Origin: a bacterium 210820-DFI.6.37
GTDB lineage: Bacteria; Bacillota; Clostridia; Peptostreptococcales; Anaerovoracaceae
Length of the DNA stretch: 64,000 nucleotides
Direction: 5' to 3'
Assembly (NCBI GenBank): GCA_020558355.1
Contig: JAJCKG010000003.1
Span: 121,300-185,299 of the forward strand
In this document: piece by piece, positions 45,234-53,730 of the stretch
How the letters are laid out: each line of letters opens with the position of its first letter
Numbering within the stretch: position 1 is the stretch's first letter
Program-made: the position numbers and the translations under genes
The notes under the pieces: generated by a model
What the model was told of the DNA's origin: nothing
What the model saw: the letters and a program-made list of their open reading frames with translations, nothing else
Database searches by the model: none

Positions 45234-45546
45234 TCCTTTCACCCCCAATTAATAAGGAATCGATTTGGTCTTTGTAGCGTTTCCATTCTTCTCTGTACAT
45301 TGCACACTTTTGCGCCCCTTTTTCCGTCACACTGTAGTATCTCCGGTTCCGTCCCTGATACGGCTGGTCGTAGGTTCTAAGATATTCATCCTTCTGCAGC
45401 CTTCGCAGGACCGGATACAATGTGGATTCGGAAATGTCCAATACCTGTTTCATGGACTGGGTCAGCACATATCCATAGGTATCGCCTTTGGATAATACGG
45501 AAAGTACACACGCTTCCAGCAGTGCTGATTCGATTTTAAATCCCAT
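45226..45546 (-). CDS. PadR-family transcriptional regulator
   Basis: A 106-residue winged-helix regulator (GDTYGYVLTQSMKQVLDISESTLYPVLRRLQKDEYLRTY, wing NRRYYSVTEKGAQ), followed by a short C-terminal helix. It heads the three-gene module and probably represses it through the inverted repeat at 45572-45584. Confidence 0.93.
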   Translation of the reverse strand: MGFKIESALLEACVLSVLSKGDTYGYVLTQSMKQVLDISESTLYPVLRRLQKDEYLRTYDQPYQGRNRRYYSVTEKGAQKCAMYREEWKRYKDQIDSLLIGGERND

Positions 45547-45571
45547 AGGTCCTCCTTCTTTCTTGTATTAT

Positions 45572-45617
45572 ATTGTTTTACAATCAATACTATACGTCAT
45601 ATAATATTATTTGTCAA
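45572..45617 (-). promoter_or_regulatory. padR module promoter and operator
   Basis: TTGACA (45612-45617), 17 bases, TATAGT (45589-45594) on the minus strand. Directly downstream is the palindrome ATTGT-TTT-ACAAT (45572-45584), a plausible PadR operator. Confidence 0.8.
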
Positions 45618-45654
45618 GCACTTTTCTATTTTTTTAGAAATCGGGAAATGAAAA

Positions 45655-45676
45655 AGCACACCATCTCTGATGTGCT
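45655..45676 (-). terminator. Terminator after dusB
   Basis: AGCACA and TGTGCT arms, extended by an imperfect inner stem, followed on the minus strand by TTTTTCATTT. Confidence 0.75.
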
Positions 45677-45687
45677 GTCTGATCCTG

Positions 45688-46647
45688 CTATATTAAAATA
45701 TTTTCCATTTCCTGCCGCAATTCTTCCGCGTTGGTAATGCTATTGACCCTGCGCCGGATGGCCGCGGAGCCGTGGACCCCTTTCAGGTACCAGCCTACAT
45801 GCTTTCGCATCTCCCGCACCGCCGCGTACTCTCCTTTTTCCGCTTCCAGCCGGTCCAGATGAAGCAGCATCATCCGTACTTTATCTTCTAAGGAAGGGGC
45901 GGGCGGCTTTTCTTTTCCCTGCCAGATGGAAACGGCGTCCCGGAAGATCCAGGGGTTTCCCAGAGCGCCCCGGGCGATCATAACCATATCGCAGCCGGTT
46001 TCTTCCAGCATTCTGCACGCGTCTTCTCCGGTAAATACGTCTCCATTGCCGATAACCGGAATCGAAACCGCTTCTTTGACTTTTCGAATCATATCCCAGT
46101 CCGCGGTTCCGGTATAATACTGCTCCCGGGTCCTTCCATGCACCGCGACGGCAGCAGCTCCGGCGGCCTGGATAGCCTTTGCGGTCTCTACCGCATTGAC
46201 GCTCCCTGCGTCCCATCCGATTCGAATCTTCGCGGTTACTGGTTTTCCCGCGGCGTCGGCAGTAGCCTTCACCAGATCGTAGATCAGATCCGGATTTTTC
46301 AGAAGGGCTGAACCCTCCCCGTTTTTTACCACCTTTGGCACCGGACAGCCCATATTGATGTCGATGAGGGCATTGCCCCGATCTTTCAGCTGGGTGGCGG
46401 CGTGAGCTAAAATCTCCGGTTCACTGCCAAAGAGCTGATACGCGATGGGCTCTTCTCCCGGCCATATTTTCAAAAGACGGTCTGTATTTTTATCTTTGTA
46501 CCAGAGACCCTTTCCGCTGACCATTTCCGAATACACCAGCGCCGCCCCCTGCTCTTTTGCCAGGCTCCGGGTGGGAGCGTCGGTAACGCCTGCCAGAGGC
46601 GCCAGAAGGAAAGGATTCTCCAGTTCTATGTTTCCTATTTTTATCAT
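45688..46647 (-). CDS. dusB: tRNA-dihydrouridine synthase DusB
   Basis: A 319-residue flavoenzyme reducing uridines in the tRNA D-loop. Signatures are [40 protein letters not shown] with the active cysteine, [19 protein letters not shown] and [11 protein letters not shown]. It overlaps coaX by four bases. Confidence 0.96.
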   Translation of the reverse strand: MIKIGNIELENPFLLAPLAGVTDAPTRSLAKEQGAALVYSEMVSGKGLWYKDKNTDRLLKIWPGEEPIAYQLFGSEPEILAHAATQLKDRGNALIDINMGCPVPKVVKNGEGSALLKNPDLIYDLVKATADAAGKPVTAKIRIGWDAGSVNAVETAKAIQAAGAAAVAVHGRTREQYYTGTADWDMIRKVKEAVSIPVIGNGDVFTGEDACRMLEETGCDMVMIARGALGNPWIFRDAVSIWQGKEKPPAPSLEDKVRMMLLHLDRLEAEKGEYAAVREMRKHVGWYLKGVHGSAAIRRRVNSITNAEELRQEMENILI

Positions 46648-47435
46648 TTGCGCCTTTTATTTTTTCTGTAAATCAGTTCCAAGCCCTCTAATGTCAGCAG
46701 CTTGTCTACATGGTCGATGCAGTCGATACCGCTGTCAATGAGAGTTGCCAGACCACCGGTAGCAATGACTTTTACCGGTTCTTCCGATTCACTGTATTCC
46801 TGAAGTTCTTTTTTCATTTTATGAACGATGTAATCCACCATTCCCATATGCCCGTAGACCAGTCCGGACTGCATGCTGTGGATGGTGTTCCGGCAGATCA
46901 CAGTCCCCGGCTCTTCCAGCTCTACCTTAGGAAGCTTTGCCGTTTTTTCAAAGAGGGCTTCCGATGAAATTTTCAGTCCCGGGGCAATGGTTCCGCCCAG
47001 ATATTCGGCTTTCTCGGAAACAGCGCAAAAGGTGGTAGCTGTTCCAAAATCAATGATGACAAGAGGGCCGCCGTACTTGGCATGGGCCGCTACTGCGTTT
47101 ACAATACGATCCGCGCCTACCTGTTTTGGATTATCATATTTTACAATGAGTCCGGTCTTGATCCCCGGCCCGATGACCAGCGCCCGTTTGTTAAAGTATT
47201 TCATGGACAAGTGCTGCAGTGTAAACAGTACCGAAGGTACTACCGTGGAAATGATCACATCCTCGACCTCTTTCACGTTCAGTCCCTCATACTGGAACAA
47301 CTGATTGATTACCATTCCGTATTCATCCGCGCTTTTGTTGTTGTCCGTTTCCAGTCTCCAGTTCTGGATCAATTCGCCATCTTTAAAAACGCCCAGTACA
47401 ATATTTGTGTTTCCTACGTCAAATGCTAGTAGCAT
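46644..47435 (-). CDS. coaX: Type III pantothenate kinase CoaX
   Basis: A 263-residue ASKHA-fold kinase performing the first step of coenzyme A synthesis. The phosphate loop is [16 protein letters not shown] at residues 2-17; [30 protein letters not shown] and [11 protein letters not shown] are further family motifs. It needs a monovalent cation and is not inhibited by CoA. Its upstream region carries one copy of the promoter-hairpin repeat. Confidence 0.96.
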   Translation of the reverse strand: MLLAFDVGNTNIVLGVFKDGELIQNWRLETDNNKSADEYGMVINQLFQYEGLNVKEVEDVIISTVVPSVLFTLQHLSMKYFNKRALVIGPGIKTGLIVKYDNPKQVGADRIVNAVAAHAKYGGPLVIIDFGTATTFCAVSEKAEYLGGTIAPGLKISSEALFEKTAKLPKVELEEPGTVICRNTIHSMQSGLVYGHMGMVDYIVHKMKKELQEYSESEEPVKVIATGGLATLIDSGIDCIDHVDKLLTLEGLELIYRKNKRRK

Positions 47436-47480
47436 GGTTTTTCTTCTCCTTTGCTCTGCCGTTTTTGAATTTTACAAGCT

Positions 47481-47525
47481 ATTATACTACAATTGCCGCC
47501 CTTTATAAATAAAATGGCGGCAATT
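47481..47525 (-). repeat. Promoter-hairpin repeat, copy A
   Basis: A 45-base element nearly identical to 48215-48258. The arms AATTGCCGCC and GGCGGCAATT form a 10 bp stem, followed on the minus strand by GTAGTATAAT, which supplies a -10 for coaX. It also ends the sortase transcript. Confidence 0.7.
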
Positions 47526-47563
47526 CTTTTGTAATTTTTTTCATTTATTTGCGGTATGTTTTC

Positions 47564-48115
47564 CTACTCCATTTTATAGTCGCACCGCACAGTAACCCGG
47601 CTTTGTCCACCGTAGGTACAGGTAAACAGAGTCAGGTCATACTCACCTGCCGTCATTTCCTCCACCGCGGTAGGGGAAAGGGTGTCCAGCTCCTCCACCT
47701 GGTAAGAAAAAACGGCTCCTTCCATATCGGTAAAATACACCTCATCTCCAATAGACAGATTTTTAATGGGCCCAAAATGCCGAATGTAATTGTGAGCGGC
47801 GATAACAAGGTCATTGGTCTTTGTCGATCCGGAATAGCGGCAGGGAGAAAGCTCCATCCGCGAATAGCTCCAATCGCTCATAACCGGAAGCTCCAGTCCC
47901 AGAGCGGGGATGGACAAGTAGCCGATATAGGAATATCCATCGATCAGCCCTTCCGGATCCCGCTCCTGGATTTTATCGACCACCTGAAGCAGGGCGTTTT
48001 CCGAAAAAGCGCCTGCCTGCTTGTCCTTCCATTGGTTCCACAGAAAAAGAGACAGTGCCGCCAATATCAGCACGATTCCCGCAATCATAAGTATTATTCC
48101 AGTCTTACGCTTCAT
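47564..48115 (-). CDS. Stand-alone sortase
   Basis: A 183-residue sortase with one N-terminal membrane helix (residues 5-25). The catalytic triad is visible as His in VIAAHNYIRHFG, Cys in LTLFTCTYGGQ and Arg in SRVTVRC. It joins LPxTG-like proteins to the cell wall. The ATG at 48115 has AAAGGAGAGG upstream; the longer frame is unlikely. No substrate gene is adjacent. Class assignment (B- or D-like) is uncertain. It lies between two copies of a regulatory repeat, which suggests the gene came with a duplicated control region. Confidence 0.88.
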   Translation of the reverse strand: MKRKTGIILMIAGIVLILAALSLFLWNQWKDKQAGAFSENALLQVVDKIQERDPEGLIDGYSYIGYLSIPALGLELPVMSDWSYSRMELSPCRYSGSTKTNDLVIAAHNYIRHFGPIKNLSIGDEVYFTDMEGAVFSYQVEELDTLSPTAVEEMTAGEYDLTLFTCTYGGQSRVTVRCDYKME

Positions 48116-48214
48116 CTGGCCTCTCCTTTTTCCAGATGGAGTCATCCTCCGGCCCGCCTCATTGGGGCCCGCTCTCCATCCTAAAAGCCCGGTACAAGTT
48201 TGGCTTTCCACAAT

Positions 48215-48258
48215 ATTATACTACAATTGCCGCGATTTATAAATAAAAGGCGGCAATT
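48215..48258 (-). repeat. Promoter-hairpin repeat, copy B
   Basis: A 44-base element matching copy A at about 41 positions. It contains the same hairpin and TATAAT, here about 100 bases upstream of the sortase start. Confidence 0.7.
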
Positions 48259-48321
48259 TGCCCCCTCACATAAGGAAGCAGGAGGACAAGGGCAACTCTT
48301 TCATAAATTACGGAATTTGCT

Positions 48322-48966
48322 TTAGGCTTCCGATATTTCAACCATAAACTGTTCTATTAATTTATGGACACTCGTATATGGATTCATCGCTTTAATATTT
48401 GTAAATATACTTTTCCCCTCAGCGCCATACTGCTTTTCCAAAGCTCTTGCATTATCGATAGCTTTTTCTATATTACCGTTTTGAATTATTTCACGAGTCT
48501 TTCCCTTATGTCCTTTAGAGTACACGCTGCGTAAATGGGATGATAATCGTCGATAAATTTCTCTCTTTGATATCTTCTCTTCCACATCCTCAAAATGCAT
48601 AAGCAGCCATGTTTCAAATAAATGGTTAGAAATCAGCAATTCATATTCAGTAGCTGCCAACACCACAGCTTGGATATCTGGCGGATCATCACAATCAAAC
48701 GCCAAATATTTACCATAAGTATTGAATTTCTGATTATTTTTTTCATTATTCATAAATTCGTTTGCAAAATTTAGGACAGTCTGCGCATTTCCATTAGCGG
48801 TTTCCAAGATAACCTCTACATCAGTATACTTGTTTTTCTTAATAATCTCCGCAAAATAATCAAAATAATATTTCTCAGTTTTTCCTTCGCAAAATATGAT
48901 GACACGTCCTATATTGGTTTTCTTTGTTTCTGAAAGGCGTTGTGGTGATAATTGTGTTCTACCCAT
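48322..48966 (-). CDS. RloB-like TOPRIM protein of an abortive-infection pair
   Basis: A 214-residue protein of the RloB family. A TOPRIM-like start VIIFCEGKTEKYYFDYF lies near residues 24-40, KYLAFDCDDPPDIQ near 87-100 supplies the acidic pair, and SNHLFETWLLMHFE is the family's later signature. RloB partners with the RloA ATPase in anti-phage systems such as AbiL. It overlaps the ATPase gene by eight bases, so the two act together. Both are A+T-rich compared with neighbours. Confidence 0.85.
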   Translation of the reverse strand: MGRTQLSPQRLSETKKTNIGRVIIFCEGKTEKYYFDYFAEIIKKNKYTDVEVILETANGNAQTVLNFANEFMNNEKNNQKFNTYGKYLAFDCDDPPDIQAVVLAATEYELLISNHLFETWLLMHFEDVEEKISKREIYRRLSSHLRSVYSKGHKGKTREIIQNGNIEKAIDNARALEKQYGAEGKSIFTNIKAMNPYTSVHKLIEQFMVEISEA

Positions 48967-50233
48967 TCAACTCACCTTCCATAATATCGTCATAATTAAA
49001 GATAGGAATAGCTCCATATTTCCCTTGAAGATAATCTTTATTAAAAGTTGCGTCCTCACGTACTTTCAAGTCAGAAAGCGCATATAAACTGGATTCCCCC
49101 CGTTCATTTTTATCTATAAATACCACCTCATCGCGTCGAAATTGATTATTATTTAGCAGTGAAATGTCATGGGTAGTGAAAATCAACTGGGCTTTTTTAT
49201 TTTGACTTGAACAGAAAATATCTACAATTAACTTAGTTAATAGCGGGTGCAGTCTTGCGGACATTTCATCCACAATGAACACACCGCCATTTGAAATCAT
49301 TTCAATTATATTTTGAATATAAGCCAAAAATCGGAGTGTCCCTGTAGACTCTTGACGTAAATCAAAAAGTTTTTCTCCAACTACATTTCCAGTTTCATCA
49401 TAAATATCGTGTACAGTACGGACAACGTTTTCTTTCTTTTTTTTACCCGTACGCTCGTCAAAAATTATTTCTGTCTGCACATCCAAGCGTTTGATACCAA
49501 CGTCAATTAAACGAAGATAATGTTCCACCTTTTTTCTATATGCCTTATTGCTAACAAGTTTTTTTGAAAGCCCAACCATTCCCGCAAGGCCTTTTACTGT
49601 AGACTCAAAGAGAATTTCAGTAAACACATTGTATTCCTTACTAAAGAAAGAAATGAAATCGCTCAGCACCACTTTTTTAGCTTCCTCATCCAGAAAATAT
49701 TCGAGTACAGCAATATAAAGTCTCTCAGCAGGTAACTTTTTATAGGGCCCCAACAGCCTTTGATATTTGTTTCCAAAAGAAAGTTCCGTGCCAGTTCGTT
49801 CAAAGACTTTTTTATCATTAATAAATAACCATTCATTTAAAACTTCCTTAGCTGTGCACTCAAAACCATACTGTATCTGCTTATCATTATGCAAAAATAT
49901 AATATCAAACTCTGAAGCATTATTTGTATCATTTGATAAACCAAATGGTTCCAATTTCATTTTCATACCGATTTCATTGGATTCAAAATCCGCCTTCTCA
50001 TTTTTGTTGATAAACTGAGAAAAGATATACTGTTCAAAAAAGAACATTGCCGAGATTAAGTTAGACTTTCCTGATGCGTTTGCGCCATACAAAGCCGTTG
50101 TTTTTAGAAGACCAAGTTTGTCATTCACACGTATGACGTGAGTGGGATGCTGCACATACGCAGTTGCCCTCATATCAAGTATCGATTCATTTTTAAATGA
50201 GGTGTAGTTTTTTACCTTAAACATTAATAACAT
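48959..50233 (-). CDS. RloA-like AAA ATPase of an abortive-infection pair
   Basis: A 424-residue ABC/SMC-like (OLD-related) ATPase. Walker A ALYGANASGKSNLISA lies near residues 48-63, Walker B GGVFIVDEMSARLHP near 315 and the switch FTTHDISLLNN near 345. There is no nuclease domain in this protein, so the effector is probably RloB. The pair resembles AbiLi/AbiLii. It has its own strong promoter with a possible operator, and it sits between two unrelated surface-protein loci, which fits acquisition as a cassette. Confidence 0.87.
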   Translation of the reverse strand: MLLMFKVKNYTSFKNESILDMRATAYVQHPTHVIRVNDKLGLLKTTALYGANASGKSNLISAMFFFEQYIFSQFINKNEKADFESNEIGMKMKLEPFGLSNDTNNASEFDIIFLHNDKQIQYGFECTAKEVLNEWLFINDKKVFERTGTELSFGNKYQRLLGPYKKLPAERLYIAVLEYFLDEEAKKVVLSDFISFFSKEYNVFTEILFESTVKGLAGMVGLSKKLVSNKAYRKKVEHYLRLIDVGIKRLDVQTEIIFDERTGKKKKENVVRTVHDIYDETGNVVGEKLFDLRQESTGTLRFLAYIQNIIEMISNGGVFIVDEMSARLHPLLTKLIVDIFCSSQNKKAQLIFTTHDISLLNNNQFRRDEVVFIDKNERGESSLYALSDLKVREDATFNKDYLQGKYGAIPIFNYDDIMEGELNG

Positions 50234-50247
50234 TAGTCTTTACCTCC

Positions 50248-50298
50248 AAAATAGGACATTTCTATTTTAGAGTATATCCATTAAGACCAAAAAGTCAA
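50248..50298 (-). promoter_or_regulatory. Promoter and leader hairpin of the RloA/RloB pair
   Basis: TTGACT (50293-50298), 16 bases, TATACT (50271-50276) on the minus strand. Just downstream AAAATAG-N7-CTATTTT (50248-50268) could be an operator or hairpin close to the Shine-Dalgarno. The rest of 50299-50457 is very AT-rich, with the palindrome GATAAATTTATTTATC at about 50335-50350. Confidence 0.7.
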
Positions 50299-50457
50299 CA
50301 CAATTACCGGCTTTTTCGTAAATTTAAAGCTTAACGATAAATTTATTTATCATTTACTCTTATAATTATCGAAAATATCGTTTTTAAAAGCGAAAAAACA
50401 CCTATTTATTATAATATAAATTTCAGACTTCAAATCAGCAAAGATGAATACAACGCA

Positions 50458-50482
50458 TTGAGGCCACAAATTGTGGCCTCAA
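50458..50482. terminator. Terminator-like hairpin downstream of the pilus operon
   Basis: TTGAGGCCACAA and TTGTGGCCTCAA form a near-perfect palindrome. On the plus strand it is followed by a run of A, on the minus strand it is preceded by a T-run, so it is best suited to a plus-strand or structural role. It lies about 60 bases beyond the last pilus gene. Confidence 0.55.
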
Positions 50483-50543
50483 AAAAGGTGACGCGGATGA
50501 TCGAAAAAAAATCACGCTGATCGACGGATGTGGGGATTATCAA

Positions 50544-51209
50544 TTACGCGTCATCTTCCTTCCCCTTAGAACGCATTGTCCAGCCCGCGGCAAACAGGCA
50601 CATTCCCAGCGCGGCCATTACCGGCACCGGCCAGTTCAGCTGCCCGGTCTGAGGCAGCTTGGGATTCCCGGGCTTCGTTGGCTCGGGTTTGGTTTTCGTC
50701 AGCACACTCACTTTTGGAGCGGCGTTCACGTCATAGATGTAGGCGCCGTTCTCTTCCATAGGGACGCTTATCAGGAAAGGAGCAACGGCTTCATAACCTG
50801 GGGCGGCTTCTTTTTGGACCACCAGATACAGCCCCAGGGTTAGCTTCTTTGCTGTTACAGTGCCGTCAGCGCCCAGTTTTACTGTTTTCCCTTCCAGCTT
50901 CTTGGCGGAAGCGTATTCCGCAAGGTTTTCCGCCAGCCCGGGAGACTCCAGATTGTCCAGGGATTTTCCGCAGCCCGCAAAGTCTCCGGTCAGGGAGAAG
51001 CTGTAGTTTCCGTCATCCTCCGCTACAGTGCCTACCTGATACAGGCTCAGGCTTCCGCCGGAAACAGCAGTTCCATTATAGGTCATAGCAACAGAAATGG
51101 AGCCGGTCCGGGATGTGTCCGGCACCTCATGCGCGTAAGCCGCCGCGCCCATGAAGCACCACAGCAGCAGGGACAGCAACAGCACAGACAATCGTTTTTG
51201 TATTTGCAT
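50544..51209 (-). CDS. LPQTG-anchored minor pilin (basal subunit)
   Basis: A 221-residue secreted protein. The signal peptide is LSVLLLSLLLWCFMGAAAYA, a beta-rich Cna-B/SpaA-like domain follows (GSISVAMTYNGTAVSGGSL, TLGLYLVVQKEAAPGYEAV), and the sorting signal is KLPQTGQLNWP with a hydrophobic stretch and charged tail. Small size and last position in the operon suggest the basal pilin that links the fibre to the cell wall. Confidence 0.88.
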   Translation of the reverse strand: MQIQKRLSVLLLSLLLWCFMGAAAYAHEVPDTSRTGSISVAMTYNGTAVSGGSLSLYQVGTVAEDDGNYSFSLTGDFAGCGKSLDNLESPGLAENLAEYASAKKLEGKTVKLGADGTVTAKKLTLGLYLVVQKEAAPGYEAVAPFLISVPMEENGAYIYDVNAAPKVSVLTKTKPEPTKPGNPKLPQTGQLNWPVPVMAALGMCLFAAGWTMRSKGKEDDA

Positions 51210-51221
51210 TTCGAATTCCTC

Positions 51222-52049
51222 CTATTTCTTCCGGGTTCTTTTACGGGTTCGGATTAGTACCCCCACCGCCAGCAATACCAGAATAGGCGCCGCGACCAGC
51301 GAGGCTGTCACCAGCGAATCCACTTGCATGGCGTCCGCTGTCACCCGGGCAGTGGCATTTTTCACCCGATGCCCGCGCGCCAGCAGCCGGTGCGTGTTGA
51401 CACCATAAGGCGTACAGGTTACCAGGGTGCAGTAGTCCTTTCCCTTCTCGATCTCCAGATCGCTGAGATCCTGTGGCTCCACAATGCGGATCTGATCGAT
51501 CTCATAGGTCAGCGTTTCGTCCAGCACAGAAAGCAGGAAGGTGTCTCCCTCTTCCAACTGGTCCAAGTCGGTAAACAGCTTTGCGCTGGGAAGCCCCCGA
51601 TGGCCGGAAATGACGCAGTGCGTGCTCTTTCCTCCTACGGGAAGGCTGGTTCCTTCCAAATGGCCGACTCCCATCTGCAAAACAGACTCGTCTGTGCCGT
51701 GATAAATAGGAAGACGGCAATCGATGGCGGGGATCTCAATATAACCAATTACATTGGTTTCCGGTACGCTGAGCAGAGATTCGTAGGTTTTCAGCTCCGC
51801 GTCCGTCATGGTAAAGCGATCGGTCTTGCCCAGCAGCGTCTTATTGTATTCTTTGGCTTTGGCCCGCAATTCCTCATAAGTCTCCTTGTTCAGCCCGGCA
51901 ACCTGCCTGACATAGCCAGCGATGGCTCTGGACTGATGCAGGGAATTCCAGTAATCACTGATGGTCGGGTACAGCAGCAAGGACAGCCCTACAAGAAAAA
52001 CCAGTATTAAAAGGAGGGTTGAAATGGTGTTTTTTTGTAACTTTTTCAT
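51222..52049 (-). CDS. srtC: Class C (pilus-assembly) sortase
   Basis: A 275-residue sortase with an N-terminal and a C-terminal membrane helix, as in class C enzymes. The active-site motif is CTLVTCTPYGVNTHRLLARG, and the His is in CVISGHRGLPSAKL. It polymerises pilins by lysine isopeptide links. It lies between the major and minor pilin genes. Confidence 0.96.
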   Translation of the reverse strand: MKKLQKNTISTLLLILVFLVGLSLLLYPTISDYWNSLHQSRAIAGYVRQVAGLNKETYEELRAKAKEYNKTLLGKTDRFTMTDAELKTYESLLSVPETNVIGYIEIPAIDCRLPIYHGTDESVLQMGVGHLEGTSLPVGGKSTHCVISGHRGLPSAKLFTDLDQLEEGDTFLLSVLDETLTYEIDQIRIVEPQDLSDLEIEKGKDYCTLVTCTPYGVNTHRLLARGHRVKNATARVTADAMQVDSLVTASLVAAPILVLLAVGVLIRTRKRTRKK

Positions 52050-52172
52050 ACAGGGTTCTCCTTGTCACTGCGATCTGGCGTCACAGTGGCAATCTGAATT
52101 TTTATTTTGCCGAAGGCGGGAGGGAAAAGCCCCTCCCTTTCGGCTATAGAATAAGTGTTGATTGATGTACGC

Positions 52173-53642
52173 TTATTTCTTTACGCTCATGCGCCGTCTG
52201 ACAACTAAAAGGACGCCCGCTCCGATGACGAGAATCGCTCCCAGCAGATAGAACAGAGTGGTGCCCATGCCGCCGGTAGATGGCAGGAGGGAGCCGGCGC
52301 TGTTTGCAATGCTTGCTTTAGACTCCAGAACCGTTACATCTTGGTCAGTCGCACTTGATCCAGCGATGCGAACCTCTACAGGGTCCTTCAACAGGTTGTA
52401 ACCGTCAGGAGCCTTTGTTTCCAGCAAATAGTATGTGCCGTCTTTCAGGCCCTTAAATTCAGCTGCGCCGTTAGCATCGGTAGTTACAGACATAGCTAAG
52501 CTCTGATCGTCTGTCCAATTAACCTCGTTTTTCTCTGTCTCGGTTGTTGCTTCCTTATACTGATAGTAACTACGACTGCCATTATCATTTTTTTTATAGA
52601 GAACAAATTCTGCGCCAGCTAATTTCTTACTTTCATCCTTAGAATCGTACTTATCTATAACAATTTTAGCGCTGTAAACTTGCTCTTCATCTGTAATTGT
52701 TTTAGTTAGACTACAATTAGTAGGGTCATGACTATATTTCAGAGTCGCCTTGTTCTTTGAAATAACAGAAACCGCATGTTCATTTACTGTAGCGGAATAT
52801 GTAATTACAATAGGCTCGCCAACTTTCAAATCCTTAATACCTGTAATCTTCAGCACAAAGTCAGCGTCTTGTTCGCTGATGTCTTTTTTATATGAAATCG
52901 TATATTTGTCGGTACTCAATTCAGTTTCATTAACTGTAATTTTAACGTTATTATCAAATGTCAGTCCCTCAGACATCTTATCTGTAACTTCATAGGTATA
53001 AGTCTCAAATCCCGTATGGTCAGGCACCTTGGAGTTAATGGTATAGTGTACAGTCTGCCCAACTTCAACACTCTCTGCGTCATCTACTTTATCAAATGTA
53101 ATTTCGTTTTTGTCATGAATGATAACATCGGCGTCTGTAGTTGTCAGATTGCACAGAGCTCCGCTTGTGCTGCTTACAAAATAATATCCTAACTCCAGCC
53201 CTGTAGCTTTAACCGCACTATCATCTCCGTCAGGAGTCGTAAGCACAGTACCCGTTTTGTCCGTTACATTAGCTTTTAACGTGTTGGCAAAGGCAGCAGC
53301 GCTGAATCCCGTTCCCATAGTAACCACATAGGTATCTGACTGCCCCGACGCTTTTGTTATTGTTAACCCCTGTATATTAGATGAATAGCTATCGTCGTTG
53401 TTTTTCGAGGCAATTACATTGAACCATGCCGAGTTGGTACTGATAGTATAGGAATAGGCCGACTTATCCGCCTTATATGTAACATCAAAAATTTTATAGG
53501 CGGTGTATATCTGGTTGCTCTGTGGGTTATCGATTGTAATGGACCCTGTCGTAGTTCCATTTTGCGCAAACACGGTACTGGTCATCCCCAGAACCATAAG
53601 CAATGTCAGTAATATACCGACAAGTTTCTTTGTTTTTTTCAT
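52173..53642 (-). CDS. Major pilin with isopeptide-forming domains
   Basis: A 489-residue shaft pilin. The signal peptide (residues 1-26) is followed by an N-terminal fimbrial domain (GSITIDNPQSNQIYTAYKIF), a D2-type domain (EITFDKVDDAESVEVGQTVHYTIN) whose lysine may be the polymerisation site, and a C-terminal SpaA domain (KIVIDKYDSKDESKKLAGAEF). The sorting signal is LLPSTGGMGTTLFYLLG with a basic tail. Internal Lys-Asn isopeptide bonds are expected from the family. It precedes the class C sortase. Confidence 0.93.
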   Translation of the reverse strand: MKKTKKLVGILLTLLMVLGMTSTVFAQNGTTTGSITIDNPQSNQIYTAYKIFDVTYKADKSAYSYTISTNSAWFNVIASKNNDDSYSSNIQGLTITKASGQSDTYVVTMGTGFSAAAFANTLKANVTDKTGTVLTTPDGDDSAVKATGLELGYYFVSSTSGALCNLTTTDADVIIHDKNEITFDKVDDAESVEVGQTVHYTINSKVPDHTGFETYTYEVTDKMSEGLTFDNNVKITVNETELSTDKYTISYKKDISEQDADFVLKITGIKDLKVGEPIVITYSATVNEHAVSVISKNKATLKYSHDPTNCSLTKTITDEEQVYSAKIVIDKYDSKDESKKLAGAEFVLYKKNDNGSRSYYQYKEATTETEKNEVNWTDDQSLAMSVTTDANGAAEFKGLKDGTYYLLETKAPDGYNLLKDPVEVRIAGSSATDQDVTVLESKASIANSAGSLLPSTGGMGTTLFYLLGAILVIGAGVLLVVRRRMSVKK

Positions 53643-53730
53643 TCTTCCTCTTTCCTTTCCTTATAAAACAATTTATATTGAGTATCATTCCGGCGGAGCC
53701 GGTCAGGCTCCGCAATCAATGGAGGTTATA

